DNA of 64,000 nt from Bacteroidales bacterium (GCA_016282145.1 JAEEJZ010000021.1:51987-115986); one strand, 5' to 3'. Positions 55,401-64,000 are shown, counted from the stretch's first letter. Notes: generated by a model from the letters alone, not told the origin. A program made the numbers and translations.

Positions 55401-56963
55401 GGCCGCATTCTGGCGGAAGGGAAAATCGGGGACATCAGCCTCTCCAGCCGGGACACCCGCCTCAACGATGCCCTGCTGCGCATCGCCTATACCGGCGTGG
55501 GCTATCGCTTCGACGGCCCCATCCGCATCAGCGACCGGGGCGTGGTCTGCGACAATCTCCGCGTCAGCGACGCGGAAGGCGGCAAGGCCACCCTGAACGG
55601 CGGCCTGAGCTGGGACCACTTCAAAGATATGCGCCTGGATGCCCGCCTGCAGTTCACGGACATGGAACTACTGGACTCGCAGCACGCCACCGGGAAAGGC
55701 CTGTACGGCAAACTCTTCGCCAGCGGGAACGCCCGGGTACAGGGACCGACCGACAATCTGGACATCGAGGCGGAGGCGCGTTCCTCCCGGCCCGGCGTCG
55801 TCACGCTGGGCTCCGACGACCCTACGCTCAAGAACAACAACGGGCTGCTCACCTTTGTCGCACCCAAGGTCCTGGACGATGAACTGCTCGCTTTCGAAAA
55901 GCGGGCTGAAGAGACGAAGCGCAGCGGGAAAATGAACCTCAAGGCACATCTGGTAGTCAATCCGCAGGTGACCATCAATATGCCCATCGACACCGAATCC
56001 GGCAGCGGAATCTCCGCCAACGGCCAGGGCGACATCACGGTCAGACTCCCCGGCAATACCGACGATCTCTCCCTGTACGGTGCCTATCAAATCAACTCCG
56101 GAAAATTCAATTACATCATTCCGGGACTGGTCAGCAAGGAATTCGTGCTCCAGGACGGCAGTTCCATCAATTTCGGTGGCAATCTCATGAACACGGAGCT
56201 GAACGTCAATGCCTTGTATAAGGTTTCGACCAGCCTCTCCTCGCTCATCGCGGACTCCACCTCCACCAATATCCGGCGGCACGTCAACTGCGGCATCCAG
56301 ATCAGCGACAAGTTAAGCGGGCCCAAAGCCTCCTTCAGCATCGATGTCCCCGACCTCGATCCGGCCACCAAATCGGAGGTGCAGGCAGCCCTCAACACCG
56401 AAGACAAGGTGCAGAAGCAGTTCGTCGCCCTCCTGATTTTCGGCACCTTCATCCCCAGCGAGAACTCCGGGGTCGTGAACGGCTCCAACATCCTCTACTC
56501 CAATCTCTCGGAGATTATGATGAACCAGGTGAACAACGTGCTCTCGAAACTGAATATCCCTGTTGACCTGGGCTTCGGCTACCAGCAGGGCACGGCCGGG
56601 AACGATGTCTTCGACGTGGCGGTCAGCACCCAGCTCTTCAACAACCGCGTGGTGGTGAACGGCTCGATGGGCAACCGCAAGTACAAGACCAGCACCAGTC
56701 CGGGCGGCGATTTTGTCGGCGACCTGGACATCGAAGTGAAAATCGACAAACCGGGCCGCTACCGCGTCAACCTGTTCTCCCACTCCGCAGACGAATACGC
56801 TTCCTATCTGGACCAGTCGCAACGCAACGGACTGGGTTTCACTTACCAGCAGGAATTCAACAATATGGGCACGTTCTTCCGGAACATCTTTACTTCCAAG
56901 AAGAAACGCAAGGCGGAAGAAGCGGCCGCCAAACGGGAACCCGTCGTCATCAAAGTGGAATGA
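52425..56963 (+). CDS. tamB: Translocation/assembly module TamB-like protein (probable non-AUG start)
   Basis: A very large AsmA/TamB-type protein linking inner and outer membranes, implicated in outer-membrane protein assembly and lipid transport. The ORF track starts at GTG 52482, but the frame is open back to a stop at 52410, and those codons encode a signal anchor (RRTRILFIILGSLFLLGVAA). No ATG, GTG or TTG precedes the anchor in frame; ATT 52425 is the best candidate, giving about 1512 residues. Long beta-rich repeats follow. The C-terminal TamB domain is clear (FVLQDGSSINFGGNLMNTEL, VALLIFGTFIPSENSG, FGYQQGTAGNDVFDVAVSTQ). The stop overlaps the next gene by 4 bases. Confidence 0.85.
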   Translation: MTRRTRILFIILGSLFLLGVAALLSLQLPAVQTGIASYVTQKLEGKFDGEIHFSGIKILPISAVVLNDVVVTDNAPYQGPEGSFPPVDTLFYARKVSANIYLGSLLRKRVLRFGRVTVENGFLHLAIEPDKTYGVNLTRIFRIPLKPEAQPDTSDIFHIRRVRVDDFRYRMTIFGEEGTRAKRKPFEIAWEDLDVNVDARVHSLKFKGGRMGGVADHLRLTEKSGFHCAHLAGTALVGRGEARITKLKILEDDSNVDIPLLLFSYKNSAAWSNFLDDVRITGKIAPSLFALRTLRFYTPVFEKNGAVLQIKKADVDGPVRHLSVSNFEFRDTVSRVTGYIDARGDGLPELDDIRMNVRLRDWRFNRSGINRFINHFTPDHPLNLKGTLPETWYVLNSHTHGHIDHFNEELTLRSGIGGLEIASALTNITNGKAREIEAQIRTEALDLGAILRTEALGPLSADTKGFLRMNGETLQAAVDSCAIASLRLLGHNFHNIRASGDIDGKNFNASLRVGDRACRLSADGGCSYDEERKERRYSIAGVAGDIDLHAFGIEIHKGLARAAFGIDGEMTMAESGSKRANLKLGNLQLTDSTGVHILGDVNADYFASGSDNRIQLASSFLEGSLRSERRITEMPAALTAQTIRAYLPLLIEPAENAPETPEPFRSELSLKTGSTRELLDFLYPSMYIERGTALQASTDANGKIRAELRSGRIIADGIRVRDIALNADNSDGKLNTAIGAEELELGPLLLYGSRIQASAKDNKLDLKLAYTDVGGYEDELEHSGNLSAEGELLRDSRGKLAFRVHPQYSRFMLGKDLWTLGESELRIGDGRLALDHFSLDCNQQHIRINGGLAPDQQDTMKLFVQNFDLETIDRMTHGVYGLGGSLSADAAFISPLSDERVRLSLGLFCEELSLNRVDAGSILVDGRWNERMDRLDFNLQNSVGNYQCMDGHGWFSPTKESLSADLELDKLNIAVLGPFLRDLFSETGGSISGRILAEGKIGDISLSSRDTRLNDALLRIAYTGVGYRFDGPIRISDRGVVCDNLRVSDAEGGKATLNGGLSWDHFKDMRLDARLQFTDMELLDSQHATGKGLYGKLFASGNARVQGPTDNLDIEAEARSSRPGVVTLGSDDPTLKNNNGLLTFVAPKVLDDELLAFEKRAEETKRSGKMNLKAHLVVNPQVTINMPIDTESGSGISANGQGDITVRLPGNTDDLSLYGAYQINSGKFNYIIPGLVSKEFVLQDGSSINFGGNLMNTELNVNALYKVSTSLSSLIADSTSTNIRRHVNCGIQISDKLSGPKASFSIDVPDLDPATKSEVQAALNTEDKVQKQFVALLIFGTFIPSENSGVVNGSNILYSNLSEIMMNQVNNVLSKLNIPVDLGFGYQQGTAGNDVFDVAVSTQLFNNRVVVNGSMGNRKYKTSTSPGGDFVGDLDIEVKIDKPGRYRVNLFSHSADEYASYLDQSQRNGLGFTYQQEFNNMGTFFRNIFTSKKKRKAEEAAAKREPVVIKVE

Positions 56964-57670
56964 CAAAAGGAAAGTTATATCTGATTCCCGCCCCGCTCGG
57001 AGAGGGCGACCCTGCGGAAGTAATTCCGGCAGCGGTTTTGTCCACGGCCTGCCGCCTGGACTGCTTTGTGGTCGAGGAACTGCGCACCGCCCGCCGCTAC
57101 CTGTCGCGTGCCGGTCTGAAAGGCAGCATCGACCAGTTGGAATTCCATACGCTGAACGAGCATACGACCCCCGCCGAAGTGCGTGCGCTGCTGCCGCTTT
57201 TCGAGGACGGCCGCGATGTCGGCTATCTGAGCGAAGCGGGCCTTCCCGCGGTCGCGGATCCCGGTGCCGCGCTGGTGGAACTCTGCCACGAAGCGGACAT
57301 CACCGTCGTTCCCCTGAGCGGGCCTTCCTCGCTGTTGCTGGCGCTGATGGGATCGGGCCTCAACGGCCAGTCCTTCGCTTTCCGCGGCTACCTGCCCATC
57401 AAGGAGGCGGAGCGCGCCAAAGCCATCCGCGAGCTGGAAAAACAATCCGCTGCGCTCTCCCAGACGCAGATTTTCATCGAAACCCCCTATCGCAACGACG
57501 CACTTTTCACCCAGTTGCTGAAGGGGCTCTCCCCCACGACGCGGCTCTGCATCGCCGCGGACCTGACCCTGCCCACGCAGACGCTGCTTACGCGAACGGT
57601 GAGCGACTGGCGCCGGAAGCCCCTCAGCATCGGCAAACGTCCCTGCGTCTTTTTGATCCTTGCGCGATGA
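56960..57670 (+). CDS. RsmI-like SAM-dependent methyltransferase (tetrapyrrole methylase fold)
   Basis: 236 residues related to RsmI, which 2'-O-methylates C1402 of 16S rRNA, but shorter, and with the usual P-x-P-I-G-N-L start changed to LYLIPAPLGEG. Other shared motifs: VGYLSEAGLPAVADPGAALV, VVPLSGPSSLLLALMGSGL and IFIETPYRNDALF. Bacteroidota often carry such a short paralogue in addition to true RsmI, so the substrate is uncertain. It overlaps tamB and mtaB by 4 bases each, implying one operon. Confidence 0.82.
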   Translation: MTKGKLYLIPAPLGEGDPAEVIPAAVLSTACRLDCFVVEELRTARRYLSRAGLKGSIDQLEFHTLNEHTTPAEVRALLPLFEDGRDVGYLSEAGLPAVADPGAALVELCHEADITVVPLSGPSSLLLALMGSGLNGQSFAFRGYLPIKEAERAKAIRELEKQSAALSQTQIFIETPYRNDALFTQLLKGLSPTTRLCIAADLTLPTQTLLTRTVSDWRRKPLSIGKRPCVFLILAR

Positions 57671-58893
57671 AGGCGGCACTGCTTACCCTCGGCTGCAAAC
57701 TCAATTACGCCGAAACCGACACTTACGCCCGGGAATTGCGGCTGGCGGGAGTGGAACTTGTCCGCTGGAGCGAAGGTGCGGACCTGTACCTGGTCAACAG
57801 TTGTTCGGTGACCGCGGTGGCCGATGCCAAGACGCGCAACCTGATCCGCAAGGTCCATCGCATCAATCCGGAGGCGCGCATTGCCGTCACCGGCTGCTCG
57901 GCGGCCCTGCGCCGCGAAGAACTCGAAGGCATCGAAGGCGTCTGGCGCGTATTCGGAGCCGAAGAAAAGGCGTCGGTGGTGCCGGAAATCCTGGGGCTTC
58001 GCGTTCCGGAGCACGGCGGCATCTTCCCGGCCTGGTCGAGCGGCGAACGCACGCGCTCCTTCCTGAAAGTGCAGGACGGCTGCGACAATTACTGCGCCTA
58101 CTGCACCGTTCCCTATGCCCGCGGGCACAGCCGCAACGTAGCCGTCGCCACGCTCGTGGAGCAGGCGGAACAGATTGCGGCGCTGGGGGTAAAGGAAATC
58201 GTGCTGACGGGGGTAAATACCGGCGATTTCGGCCGCAGCAGCGGCGAGAGTTTCCTGGCGCTGCTCCAGGCGCTAGACGCGGTGGAAGGGATTGAACGCT
58301 ACCGCATTTCGTCGATTGAGCCGAATCTGTTGACTGACGAAATTATCGACTGGACGGCCCCCGGCACCAAGTTCCAGCCGCATTTCCATATTCCGCTGCA
58401 AGCGGGCAGCGATGCATTGCTGCAGGCGATGGGACGCCGCTACGACACGGCGGCTTTTGCCGGAAGGATCGAGGCCGTACGGCGGGCTTTCGAGGGACCG
58501 GGACGGCCGGAGGTATTCTTCGGCATCGACGTGATGGCGGGACTCCCGGGAGAGACGGATGCGCTGTTTGAAGAAGGCCTGTCCTTTATCCGCAGCGTGC
58601 GGCCTGCTTTCATCCACGTATTCCCCTACTCCCGCCGTCCCGGTACGCCCGCGGCCTCGATGCCCGGACAGGTTCCGGAAACGGTCAAGGCGGAAAGGGT
58701 GAAGGCGCTGGAAGCGCTCTGCGAAGAACTGCACGACGCCTTTGTGCGCCGGCACCGGGGACAAAAGGCACAGGTCCTTTTTGAATCCAAGGAGAAGAAC
58801 GGGATGATGGGAGGCTATACGGGGAATTATATCCGGGTCAGCCGGCCTTTCGAGGCCTCGCTGGTCGGGAAAGTATCGGAGGTGACGCTATGA
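57667..58893 (+). CDS. mtaB: tRNA t6A37 methylthiotransferase MtaB
   Basis: Radical SAM enzyme that converts t6A37 to ms2t6A37. 408 residues: N-terminal UPF0004 domain (TLGCKLNYAETDTYARELR, NSCSVTAVADAKTRNLIRK, AVTGCSA) with three cluster cysteines, then the radical SAM motif VQDGCDNYCAYCTVPYARG, and a C-terminal TRAM-like end (QVLFESKEKNGMMGGYTGNY). The CKLNYAET start distinguishes MtaB from MiaB and RimO. Its substrate modification is made by TsaD, encoded about 5 kb away. Overlaps its neighbours by 4 bases on both sides. Confidence 0.94.
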   Translation: MKAALLTLGCKLNYAETDTYARELRLAGVELVRWSEGADLYLVNSCSVTAVADAKTRNLIRKVHRINPEARIAVTGCSAALRREELEGIEGVWRVFGAEEKASVVPEILGLRVPEHGGIFPAWSSGERTRSFLKVQDGCDNYCAYCTVPYARGHSRNVAVATLVEQAEQIAALGVKEIVLTGVNTGDFGRSSGESFLALLQALDAVEGIERYRISSIEPNLLTDEIIDWTAPGTKFQPHFHIPLQAGSDALLQAMGRRYDTAAFAGRIEAVRRAFEGPGRPEVFFGIDVMAGLPGETDALFEEGLSFIRSVRPAFIHVFPYSRRPGTPAASMPGQVPETVKAERVKALEALCEELHDAFVRRHRGQKAQVLFESKEKNGMMGGYTGNYIRVSRPFEASLVGKVSEVTL

Positions 58894-59660
58894 AAGACAG
58901 TATGGAGATATTGGGCAGCGGGACCTCGCAGGGCGTGCCGGTGATCGGCTGCGACTGCCCGGTCTGCCGCTCCGCGGATCCGCGCGACAAACGGCATCGC
59001 GCATCGGCGCTGGTGCATTATGCAGGACTGGATCTGCTGGTGGACTGCGGCCCGGATTTCCGGACGCAGGCCCTACGCGCAGGCTTGAAACGGCTGGACG
59101 GCATTTTGCTCACGCACGCGCACATGGACCACATCGGCGGGTTGGACGATACCCGCGCCCTGCAGTGGACGCTGGGCTGGGAGCCGCATATCTGGTGCGA
59201 ACAGCGGGTACTGGACGCGCTGAAAAAGCATTTTCACTATATGTTCGCGCAGGAGCTGTACCCCGGCGTACCCACCTGGCACATCCATCTGATCGACGAG
59301 CGGCCCTTCAGGATCGGCGGAGCGGAGATTGTTCCCATCCGCTGCATGCACGGGAAACTGCCCATCCTGGGCTTCCGCTTCGGCAAACTGGCCTACCTGA
59401 CCGATGTCAGCGGCATCGACGCGGCGGAAATGGAAAAACTGCGCGACCTGGACGCGATGACCATCAATTGCGTGATGCACACGCCGCATCATTCGCATTT
59501 CTCGCTGCCGCAGGCCGTGGAGTTCCTGCAAAGGACCGGGGTCAAGGAAGGCTACCTCACCCATCTCTCGCACTATCTGGGCACGCACGCGGAACTGGAA
59601 GCGCAACTGCCCCCGCACATCCGTCCCGCCTACGACGGCCTGGTCATCTCCGCCAAATAA
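58890..59660 (+). CDS. MBL-fold metallohydrolase (PhnP/YycJ-like)
   Basis: 256 residues with the beta-lactamase-fold metal motif LTHAHMDHIGGLDD and second-site histidines (IRCMHGKLPILGF, THLSHYLG). The N-terminus LGSGTSQGVPVIGCDCPVC, with its Cys-x-Cys-x2-Cys cluster, is typical of the PhnP-like group of phosphodiesterases. In PhnP it acts on cyclic ribose phosphates, but Bacteroidota members are uncharacterised. Last gene of the tamB operon, followed by repeat copy B and the tRNA-Arg terminator. Confidence 0.88.
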   Translation: MKDSMEILGSGTSQGVPVIGCDCPVCRSADPRDKRHRASALVHYAGLDLLVDCGPDFRTQALRAGLKRLDGILLTHAHMDHIGGLDDTRALQWTLGWEPHIWCEQRVLDALKKHFHYMFAQELYPGVPTWHIHLIDERPFRIGGAEIVPIRCMHGKLPILGFRFGKLAYLTDVSGIDAAEMEKLRDLDAMTINCVMHTPHHSHFSLPQAVEFLQRTGVKEGYLTHLSHYLGTHAELEAQLPPHIRPAYDGLVISAK

Positions 59661-59694
59661 ACACGACGGCTCCACACATAATGCTTTCATAAGT

Positions 59695-59782
59695 GTTGCT
59701 ACCCTCCACAAAAAGCTGGAGGGTACCGACAAAAATGGCCAAAAATGATGCTACCCTCCCGAAAAACGATGAGGGTAGCAAC
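59695..59782. repeat. Double-hairpin repeat element, copy B (reverse orientation to copy A)
   Basis: Read on the minus strand this matches copy A at 31250: two TACCCTC/GAGGGTA hairpins with T-rich loops joined by ATTTTTGGCCATTTTTG. The 31-base core from CATCATTTTT to CGGTACCCT differs at two positions. The outer ends GTTGCTACCCTC and GAGGGTAGCAAC are also perfect inverted repeats, so the whole element could fold as one unit. It lies between a gene end and the tRNA-Arg terminator. Confidence 0.75.
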
Positions 59783-59792
59783 AGCAGGGCAC

Positions 59793-59825
59793 AAAAAAGA
59801 GCCTCGCGGATGCGAAGCTCTTTTT
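59793..59825. terminator. Terminator of tRNA-Arg (also faces the tamB operon)
   Basis: AAAAAGAGCCTCGC and GCGAAGCTCTTTTT pair with one G-T wobble around GGAT, flanked by A and T runs on both sides. Confidence 0.8.
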
Positions 59826-59826
59826 G

Positions 59827-59898
59827 TACCCCCGAGGCGAATCGAACGCCTATCGTCGGAACCGGAATCCGAAATTCTATCCATTAAACTACAGGGGC
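59827..59898 (-). tRNA. tRNA-Arg (anticodon CCG)
   Basis: Cloverleaf of 72 nt on the minus strand. Acceptor GCCCCTG/CGGGGGT with a G1-U72 wobble, D-stem GTTT/GAAT, anticodon stem TCGGA/TCCGA with loop TTCCGGT (anticodon CCG, codon CGG), T-arm AGGCG-TTCGATT-CGCCT and discriminator A73. CCA is not encoded. Confidence 0.9.
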
Positions 59899-59909
59899 AA
59901 TCCGGGCTG

Positions 59910-59917
59910 CAAAGATA
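59910..59917 (-). promoter_or_regulatory. -7 box for tRNA-Arg
   Basis: TATCTTTG on the minus strand, 11 bases before the tRNA, with the same TTATCTTTGCAGCC context as the tRNA-Pro promoter. Confidence 0.75.
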
Positions 59918-59944
59918 AGTAAATTTTTAGAAACCCTTTCTTAT

Positions 59945-62128
59945 CTACAGTGAAAATTCCGCTTCCTGACGGATATCCGCGGCAGAGGCGGCGATCAGCG
60001 CCTTGAAAGTACCGGGCTCAGCCACCCATTCGTGCTTTTCGGCATCGAAGAAGCTCAGCGCGTCGCGGCCGATGGTGAAACTGACATAGCCCGTCTGGCC
60101 GGGCTCCAGATAGATCTTGTCGAAGCCCTTGAGTTCCTTGACGGGACGGTCGACGGAGGCCTCCACGTCGCTGATATAGAGCTGGACGACTTCCGCACCG
60201 GCGACTTTTCCGGTATTGGTGACCGGCACCTTGATGGTCAGGCTCTTCCCCATCCGCCTGGTGGAGAGAACGGGTTTCCCGTATTCGAAAGTGGTATAGC
60301 TGAGGCCGTAGCCGAAGGGGAACAGGGGCTTCACCTCCTTGCTGTCATACCAGCGGTAACCCACGTAGATGCCTTCGTCGTAATAGACGTGCCACTTCCC
60401 GTTTTCATCCTGGATACCGGGATACTGCCGTTCGGTCTTGATCGGGCCGTCCTCCAGGGCGACGGGGAAGGTGAAGGGCAGTTTGCCGGAAGGATTGACC
60501 GCTCCGGTGAGCACATCGGCAAGGGCGTTGCCGGTCTCGCTGCCCAGGTACCAGGCCTGGACGACGGCACCTACCTTGTCCACGAAGGGCATGGCGACCG
60601 GGCTGCCGGAAATATTCACGTAAATCATATCCGGACGTGCGGCACTGAGCGTTTCAATCAGTTCGTTCTGTCCGTAAGGGAGTTCATAGGAACGGCGGTC
60701 ACGCCCCTCGCAGTCCTGGTACTTGTTCTTGTTCAGACCGCCGACGAAGATGACATAATCCGCTCCTTCCATCGCAGCCAGCGCATCGGAAAGGAGTTTG
60801 TCGGCAGGGCGTTCCTCGGTCAGGTCATAGAGGCTGTAATTGTAGTTTCCGGGCGTGGGTTCACCGGAATAATAGGCACGCTCATAAACGACCTGGGCAT
60901 TCGGGAACGACGCCCGGATACCGTCCAGCGGAGAAGTCTCGTGCTGGGTCTTGAGGGACGAGGAACTGCCGCCCACCACCATGGGACGGATGGCGTTCTC
61001 GCCCAGCACCACCACCTTGCTGACATCGGCCTTCAGGGGAAGGATGCCGCTGTTCTTGAGGAGGACGATGCCCTGCGCACCGATGCTCCGGGAATCGGCG
61101 AAATGCTCGGGAGAGCACATACTGCCGAAGTTTCCGTCGGCCAGCGTGCGGAAGTTCAGACGGAGTGCGCGGCGCACCTTGTCGTTCAGCTCTTCCTCAG
61201 GAAGTTCTCCGGCAAGGATCTTCTCCTTATAGGGCTGCGCCAAATAGTAGTTGTCGTAGGCTGCAGGGGCGGTCCTGAGTTCGCCGTCCGTGTAGGAGCC
61301 GAATTCCAGGTCCAGTCCGCCGGTAGCCGCCTCTTCGGTATCGTGCACGGCACCCCAGTCACTGATGACGGCGCCGTCCCAAGCCCACTCGTCCTTGAGA
61401 ATCTCCTTGAGCAGGCGGGCATTGTGCGAAGCGAAGGTTCCCTCATACTTGTTATAGGCAGACATCAGCGACCACGCACCGCCTTCCAGCACGGCGGCCT
61501 TGAAGGCCGGGAGGTAAATCTCATAGAGGGCACGGTCGTCCACGTGGGTGTCGATGACCAGGCGCTTGAATTCCTGGTTATTGACCGCATAGTGCTTGAC
61601 ACAGGCAGCCACGTTGTTGCTCTGGACGCCCTGGATGTAGGGAACGGCCATCTGTCCGGCCAGATAGGGGTCTTCACCCATATATTCGAAATTCCTACCG
61701 CAGAGCGGGGTCCGGCAGATGTTCACTCCGGGGCCCAGGAGGACATTCTTGTTCCGGTAGCGGGCTTCCTCTCCGACACTGCGTCCATAGCGCTTCGCGA
61801 GCTCGCGGTCCCAGGTAGCCGCAAGGCAGGTCAGCGAAGGGTAGGCCGTGCAACTGTCGTTGGTCTGTCCGGCCGCCTCCCAGGCATCCCACATCGTCTC
61901 CGGGCGCACCCCGTGAGGGCCGTCGTCGCACCAGAGTTCAGGAATCCCAAGCCGGCGTACGCCAGGGGAAGAAAATTTGCTCTGGGCGTGCACTACGGCA
62001 ATTTTTTCGTCAAGGCTCATTTGGGAAAGGGCCGACTCGACGCGGGACTCGATGTCCTGCTTTTTTCCTCCGGAGCAGGAGGTCAGCGCAGCAATGGCGC
62101 AAAGTGCAAAGAATTTCAAGTGTTTCAT
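59945..62128 (-). CDS. Glycoside hydrolase family 3 lipoprotein (beta-glucosidase/xylosidase-like)
   Basis: 727 residues. Lipobox ALTSC, N-terminal TIM-barrel (MSLDEKIAVVHAQSKF, VKHYAVNNQE), catalytic nucleophile Asp in VISDWGAVHD, second alpha/beta domain (GIVLLKNSGILPLKADVSKV, YVIFVGGLNKNKYQDCEGRD) and a C-terminal fibronectin-like domain (GAEVVQLYISDVEASVDRPV). It removes terminal sugars from oligosaccharides at the cell surface or in the periplasm; glucose or xylose cannot be told apart. A -7 box (TAGTTTTG) lies 4 bases before the ATG, so the message may be leaderless. Confidence 0.92.
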   Translation of the reverse strand: MKHLKFFALCAIAALTSCSGGKKQDIESRVESALSQMSLDEKIAVVHAQSKFSSPGVRRLGIPELWCDDGPHGVRPETMWDAWEAAGQTNDSCTAYPSLTCLAATWDRELAKRYGRSVGEEARYRNKNVLLGPGVNICRTPLCGRNFEYMGEDPYLAGQMAVPYIQGVQSNNVAACVKHYAVNNQEFKRLVIDTHVDDRALYEIYLPAFKAAVLEGGAWSLMSAYNKYEGTFASHNARLLKEILKDEWAWDGAVISDWGAVHDTEEAATGGLDLEFGSYTDGELRTAPAAYDNYYLAQPYKEKILAGELPEEELNDKVRRALRLNFRTLADGNFGSMCSPEHFADSRSIGAQGIVLLKNSGILPLKADVSKVVVLGENAIRPMVVGGSSSSLKTQHETSPLDGIRASFPNAQVVYERAYYSGEPTPGNYNYSLYDLTEERPADKLLSDALAAMEGADYVIFVGGLNKNKYQDCEGRDRRSYELPYGQNELIETLSAARPDMIYVNISGSPVAMPFVDKVGAVVQAWYLGSETGNALADVLTGAVNPSGKLPFTFPVALEDGPIKTERQYPGIQDENGKWHVYYDEGIYVGYRWYDSKEVKPLFPFGYGLSYTTFEYGKPVLSTRRMGKSLTIKVPVTNTGKVAGAEVVQLYISDVEASVDRPVKELKGFDKIYLEPGQTGYVSFTIGRDALSFFDAEKHEWVAEPGTFKALIAASAADIRQEAEFSL

Positions 62129-62132
62129 ACCA

Positions 62133-62140
62133 CAAAACTA
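62133..62140 (-). promoter_or_regulatory. -7 box for the GH3 gene
   Basis: TAGTTTTG on the minus strand, 4 bases before the ATG; back to back with the fabD box, 12 bases between them. Confidence 0.6.
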
Positions 62141-62152
62141 AGAAAATTTTTT

Positions 62153-62160
62153 TATATTTG
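62153..62160 (+). promoter_or_regulatory. -7 box for fabD
   Basis: TATATTTG, 5 bases before ATG 62166. The GTG (62160) used in the ORF track is the last base of this box onward, so it cannot be the start. Confidence 0.68.
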
Positions 62161-62165
62161 TGGAA

Positions 62166-63053
62166 ATGTGCGATTCCTTCGTTTTCCCCGGTCAGGGGTC
62201 CCAATTTTCCGGTATGGGCAGAGCGCTGTACGAGTGCTCCGCGGAGGCTGCGCGGCTGATGGATTCCGCCGCCGGCGTGCTGGGATTCGACATCCTGCCC
62301 ATCATGTTTGAAGGGACGGAGGAAGAACTGCGCAATACCCGCATCGCCCAGCCCGCCATCTACCTGCATTCGGTCGTACTCGCCCTTTGCAGCGGTCTCG
62401 GACAGCCCGCTATGGCCGGCGGACACTCCCTGGGTGAATTCTCGGCGCTGGCGGCGGCCGGTGCCCTGAGTTTCGAGGACGGACTGCGGCTCGTGCAGAT
62501 CCGCGCGGAAGAGATGCAGAAATGCTGCGAAAAGACGCCCGGCATCATGGCGGCCGTCATCGGCCTCGCGGAGGAGACGGTGGAAAAGATTTGCGCGGAG
62601 ACGCCGGGGCTCGTCGTTCCGGCCAATTTCAACTCTCCGGCCCAGATCGTCATCTCCGGCGAGGAAGAAGCCGTCATGCAGGCCTGCGCCAGCCTGAAGG
62701 CAGCCGGGGCCCGGCGCGCCCTCCCCATCAAGGTCGGCGGCGCATTCCACTCCCCTCTGATGGAGCCGGCGCGGGCAGCCCTTGCCCGGGCCATCGAAGA
62801 TACCCCGTTCCGGGCCCCTGCCTTCCCGGTCTGGCAGAATGTCAGCGCAAAGGCGGAAACCGATCCCGGCGTCATCAAGGAGAACCTGCTGCTGCAGTTG
62901 ACCTCCCCCGTCCGCTGGACGGCCTCGGTGGAAGGGATGCTGGCCGCAGGCGCTACGCACTTTACCGAAATCGGACCGGGCACGGTCCTGCAGGGACTCA
63001 TCCGGAAAATCGCCGCAGGGCGCGAGGGTATCGAAATCAACGGAATTCAATAA
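62166..63053 (+). CDS. fabD: Malonyl-CoA:ACP transacylase
   Basis: Moves malonyl from CoA to acyl carrier protein for fatty-acid elongation. 295 residues from ATG 62166: FVFPGQGSQFSGMGRALYE at the N-terminus, catalytic Ser in GGHSLGEFSALAAAG, an Arg in LVQIRAEEMQ, and the catalytic His in GGAFHSPLMEPAR. Full family length. It lies 25 bases upstream of the pyruvate:ferredoxin oxidoreductase gene and may share a transcript with it. Confidence 0.95.
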   Translation: MCDSFVFPGQGSQFSGMGRALYECSAEAARLMDSAAGVLGFDILPIMFEGTEEELRNTRIAQPAIYLHSVVLALCSGLGQPAMAGGHSLGEFSALAAAGALSFEDGLRLVQIRAEEMQKCCEKTPGIMAAVIGLAEETVEKICAETPGLVVPANFNSPAQIVISGEEEAVMQACASLKAAGARRALPIKVGGAFHSPLMEPARAALARAIEDTPFRAPAFPVWQNVSAKAETDPGVIKENLLLQLTSPVRWTASVEGMLAAGATHFTEIGPGTVLQGLIRKIAAGREGIEINGIQ

Positions 63054-63066
63054 ATAACAATCATAA

Positions 63067-64000
<934 letters not shown>

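Overview
The window looks like a chromosomal contig from a GC-rich, gut-type Bacteroidales (Bacteroidota). The evidence is SusC/SusD and FecR genes, BACON- and fimbrillin-like lipoproteins, a V-type ATPase in place of an F-type cluster, a pyruvate:ferredoxin oxidoreductase, and sixteen recognisable Bacteroidota -7 promoter boxes (TAnnTTTG, one with a first-base mismatch). Genus cannot be fixed from this sequence.

Layout. 1-3217: end of a V-type ATPase operon (B, D, I, K). 3284-30032: one minus-strand block of about 27 kb read as sigma factor, anti-sigma, SusC, SusD, then a series of surface proteins built from three recurring parts: GLUG-repeat solenoids, a calcineurin-like metallophosphatase and a fimbrillin-like N-domain. 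The unit [short acidic peptide - Fim/GLUG lipoprotein - Fim/metallophosphatase lipoprotein] occurs twice in tandem, preceded by a GLUG-metallophosphatase fusion, a stand-alone metallophosphatase and a BACON-GLUG protein. This is the most unusual part of the window. 30070-38120: housekeeping genes (CobW GTPase, adk, hpt, an HhH outer-membrane protein, dut-murF, a small membrane protein, gltS, tRNA-Pro). 38145-51245: S9 peptidase and recG, glycosyltransferases around a tricorn-like protease, an Iphp phosphatase, mnmA, cdd, an esterase and the SRP RNA. 51257-59660: tsaD with a strongly structured leader, then a tight tamB - RsmI-like - mtaB - MBL hydrolase operon. 59695-64000: a repeat element, tRNA-Arg, a GH3 glycosidase, fabD and the start of a pyruvate:ferredoxin oxidoreductase.

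How it fits together. The large minus-strand block reads as a regulated outer-membrane uptake locus: an ECF sigma/FecR pair and an STN-bearing SusC sense substrate, SusC/SusD import it, and at least four surface phosphoesterases act beside GLUG solenoid proteins that may bind or present substrate or partners. The substrate is unknown; a phosphorylated glycan or other phospho-polymer is an inference. Elsewhere the genes are mainly metabolism, tRNA modification (tsaD, mtaB, mnmA) and envelope biogenesis. Other points of note are a two-copy double-hairpin repeat (near 31.3 kb and 59.7 kb), back-to-back -7 boxes with almost no leader, a probable non-AUG start for tamB and a tRNA-Pro with an A34 anticodon.
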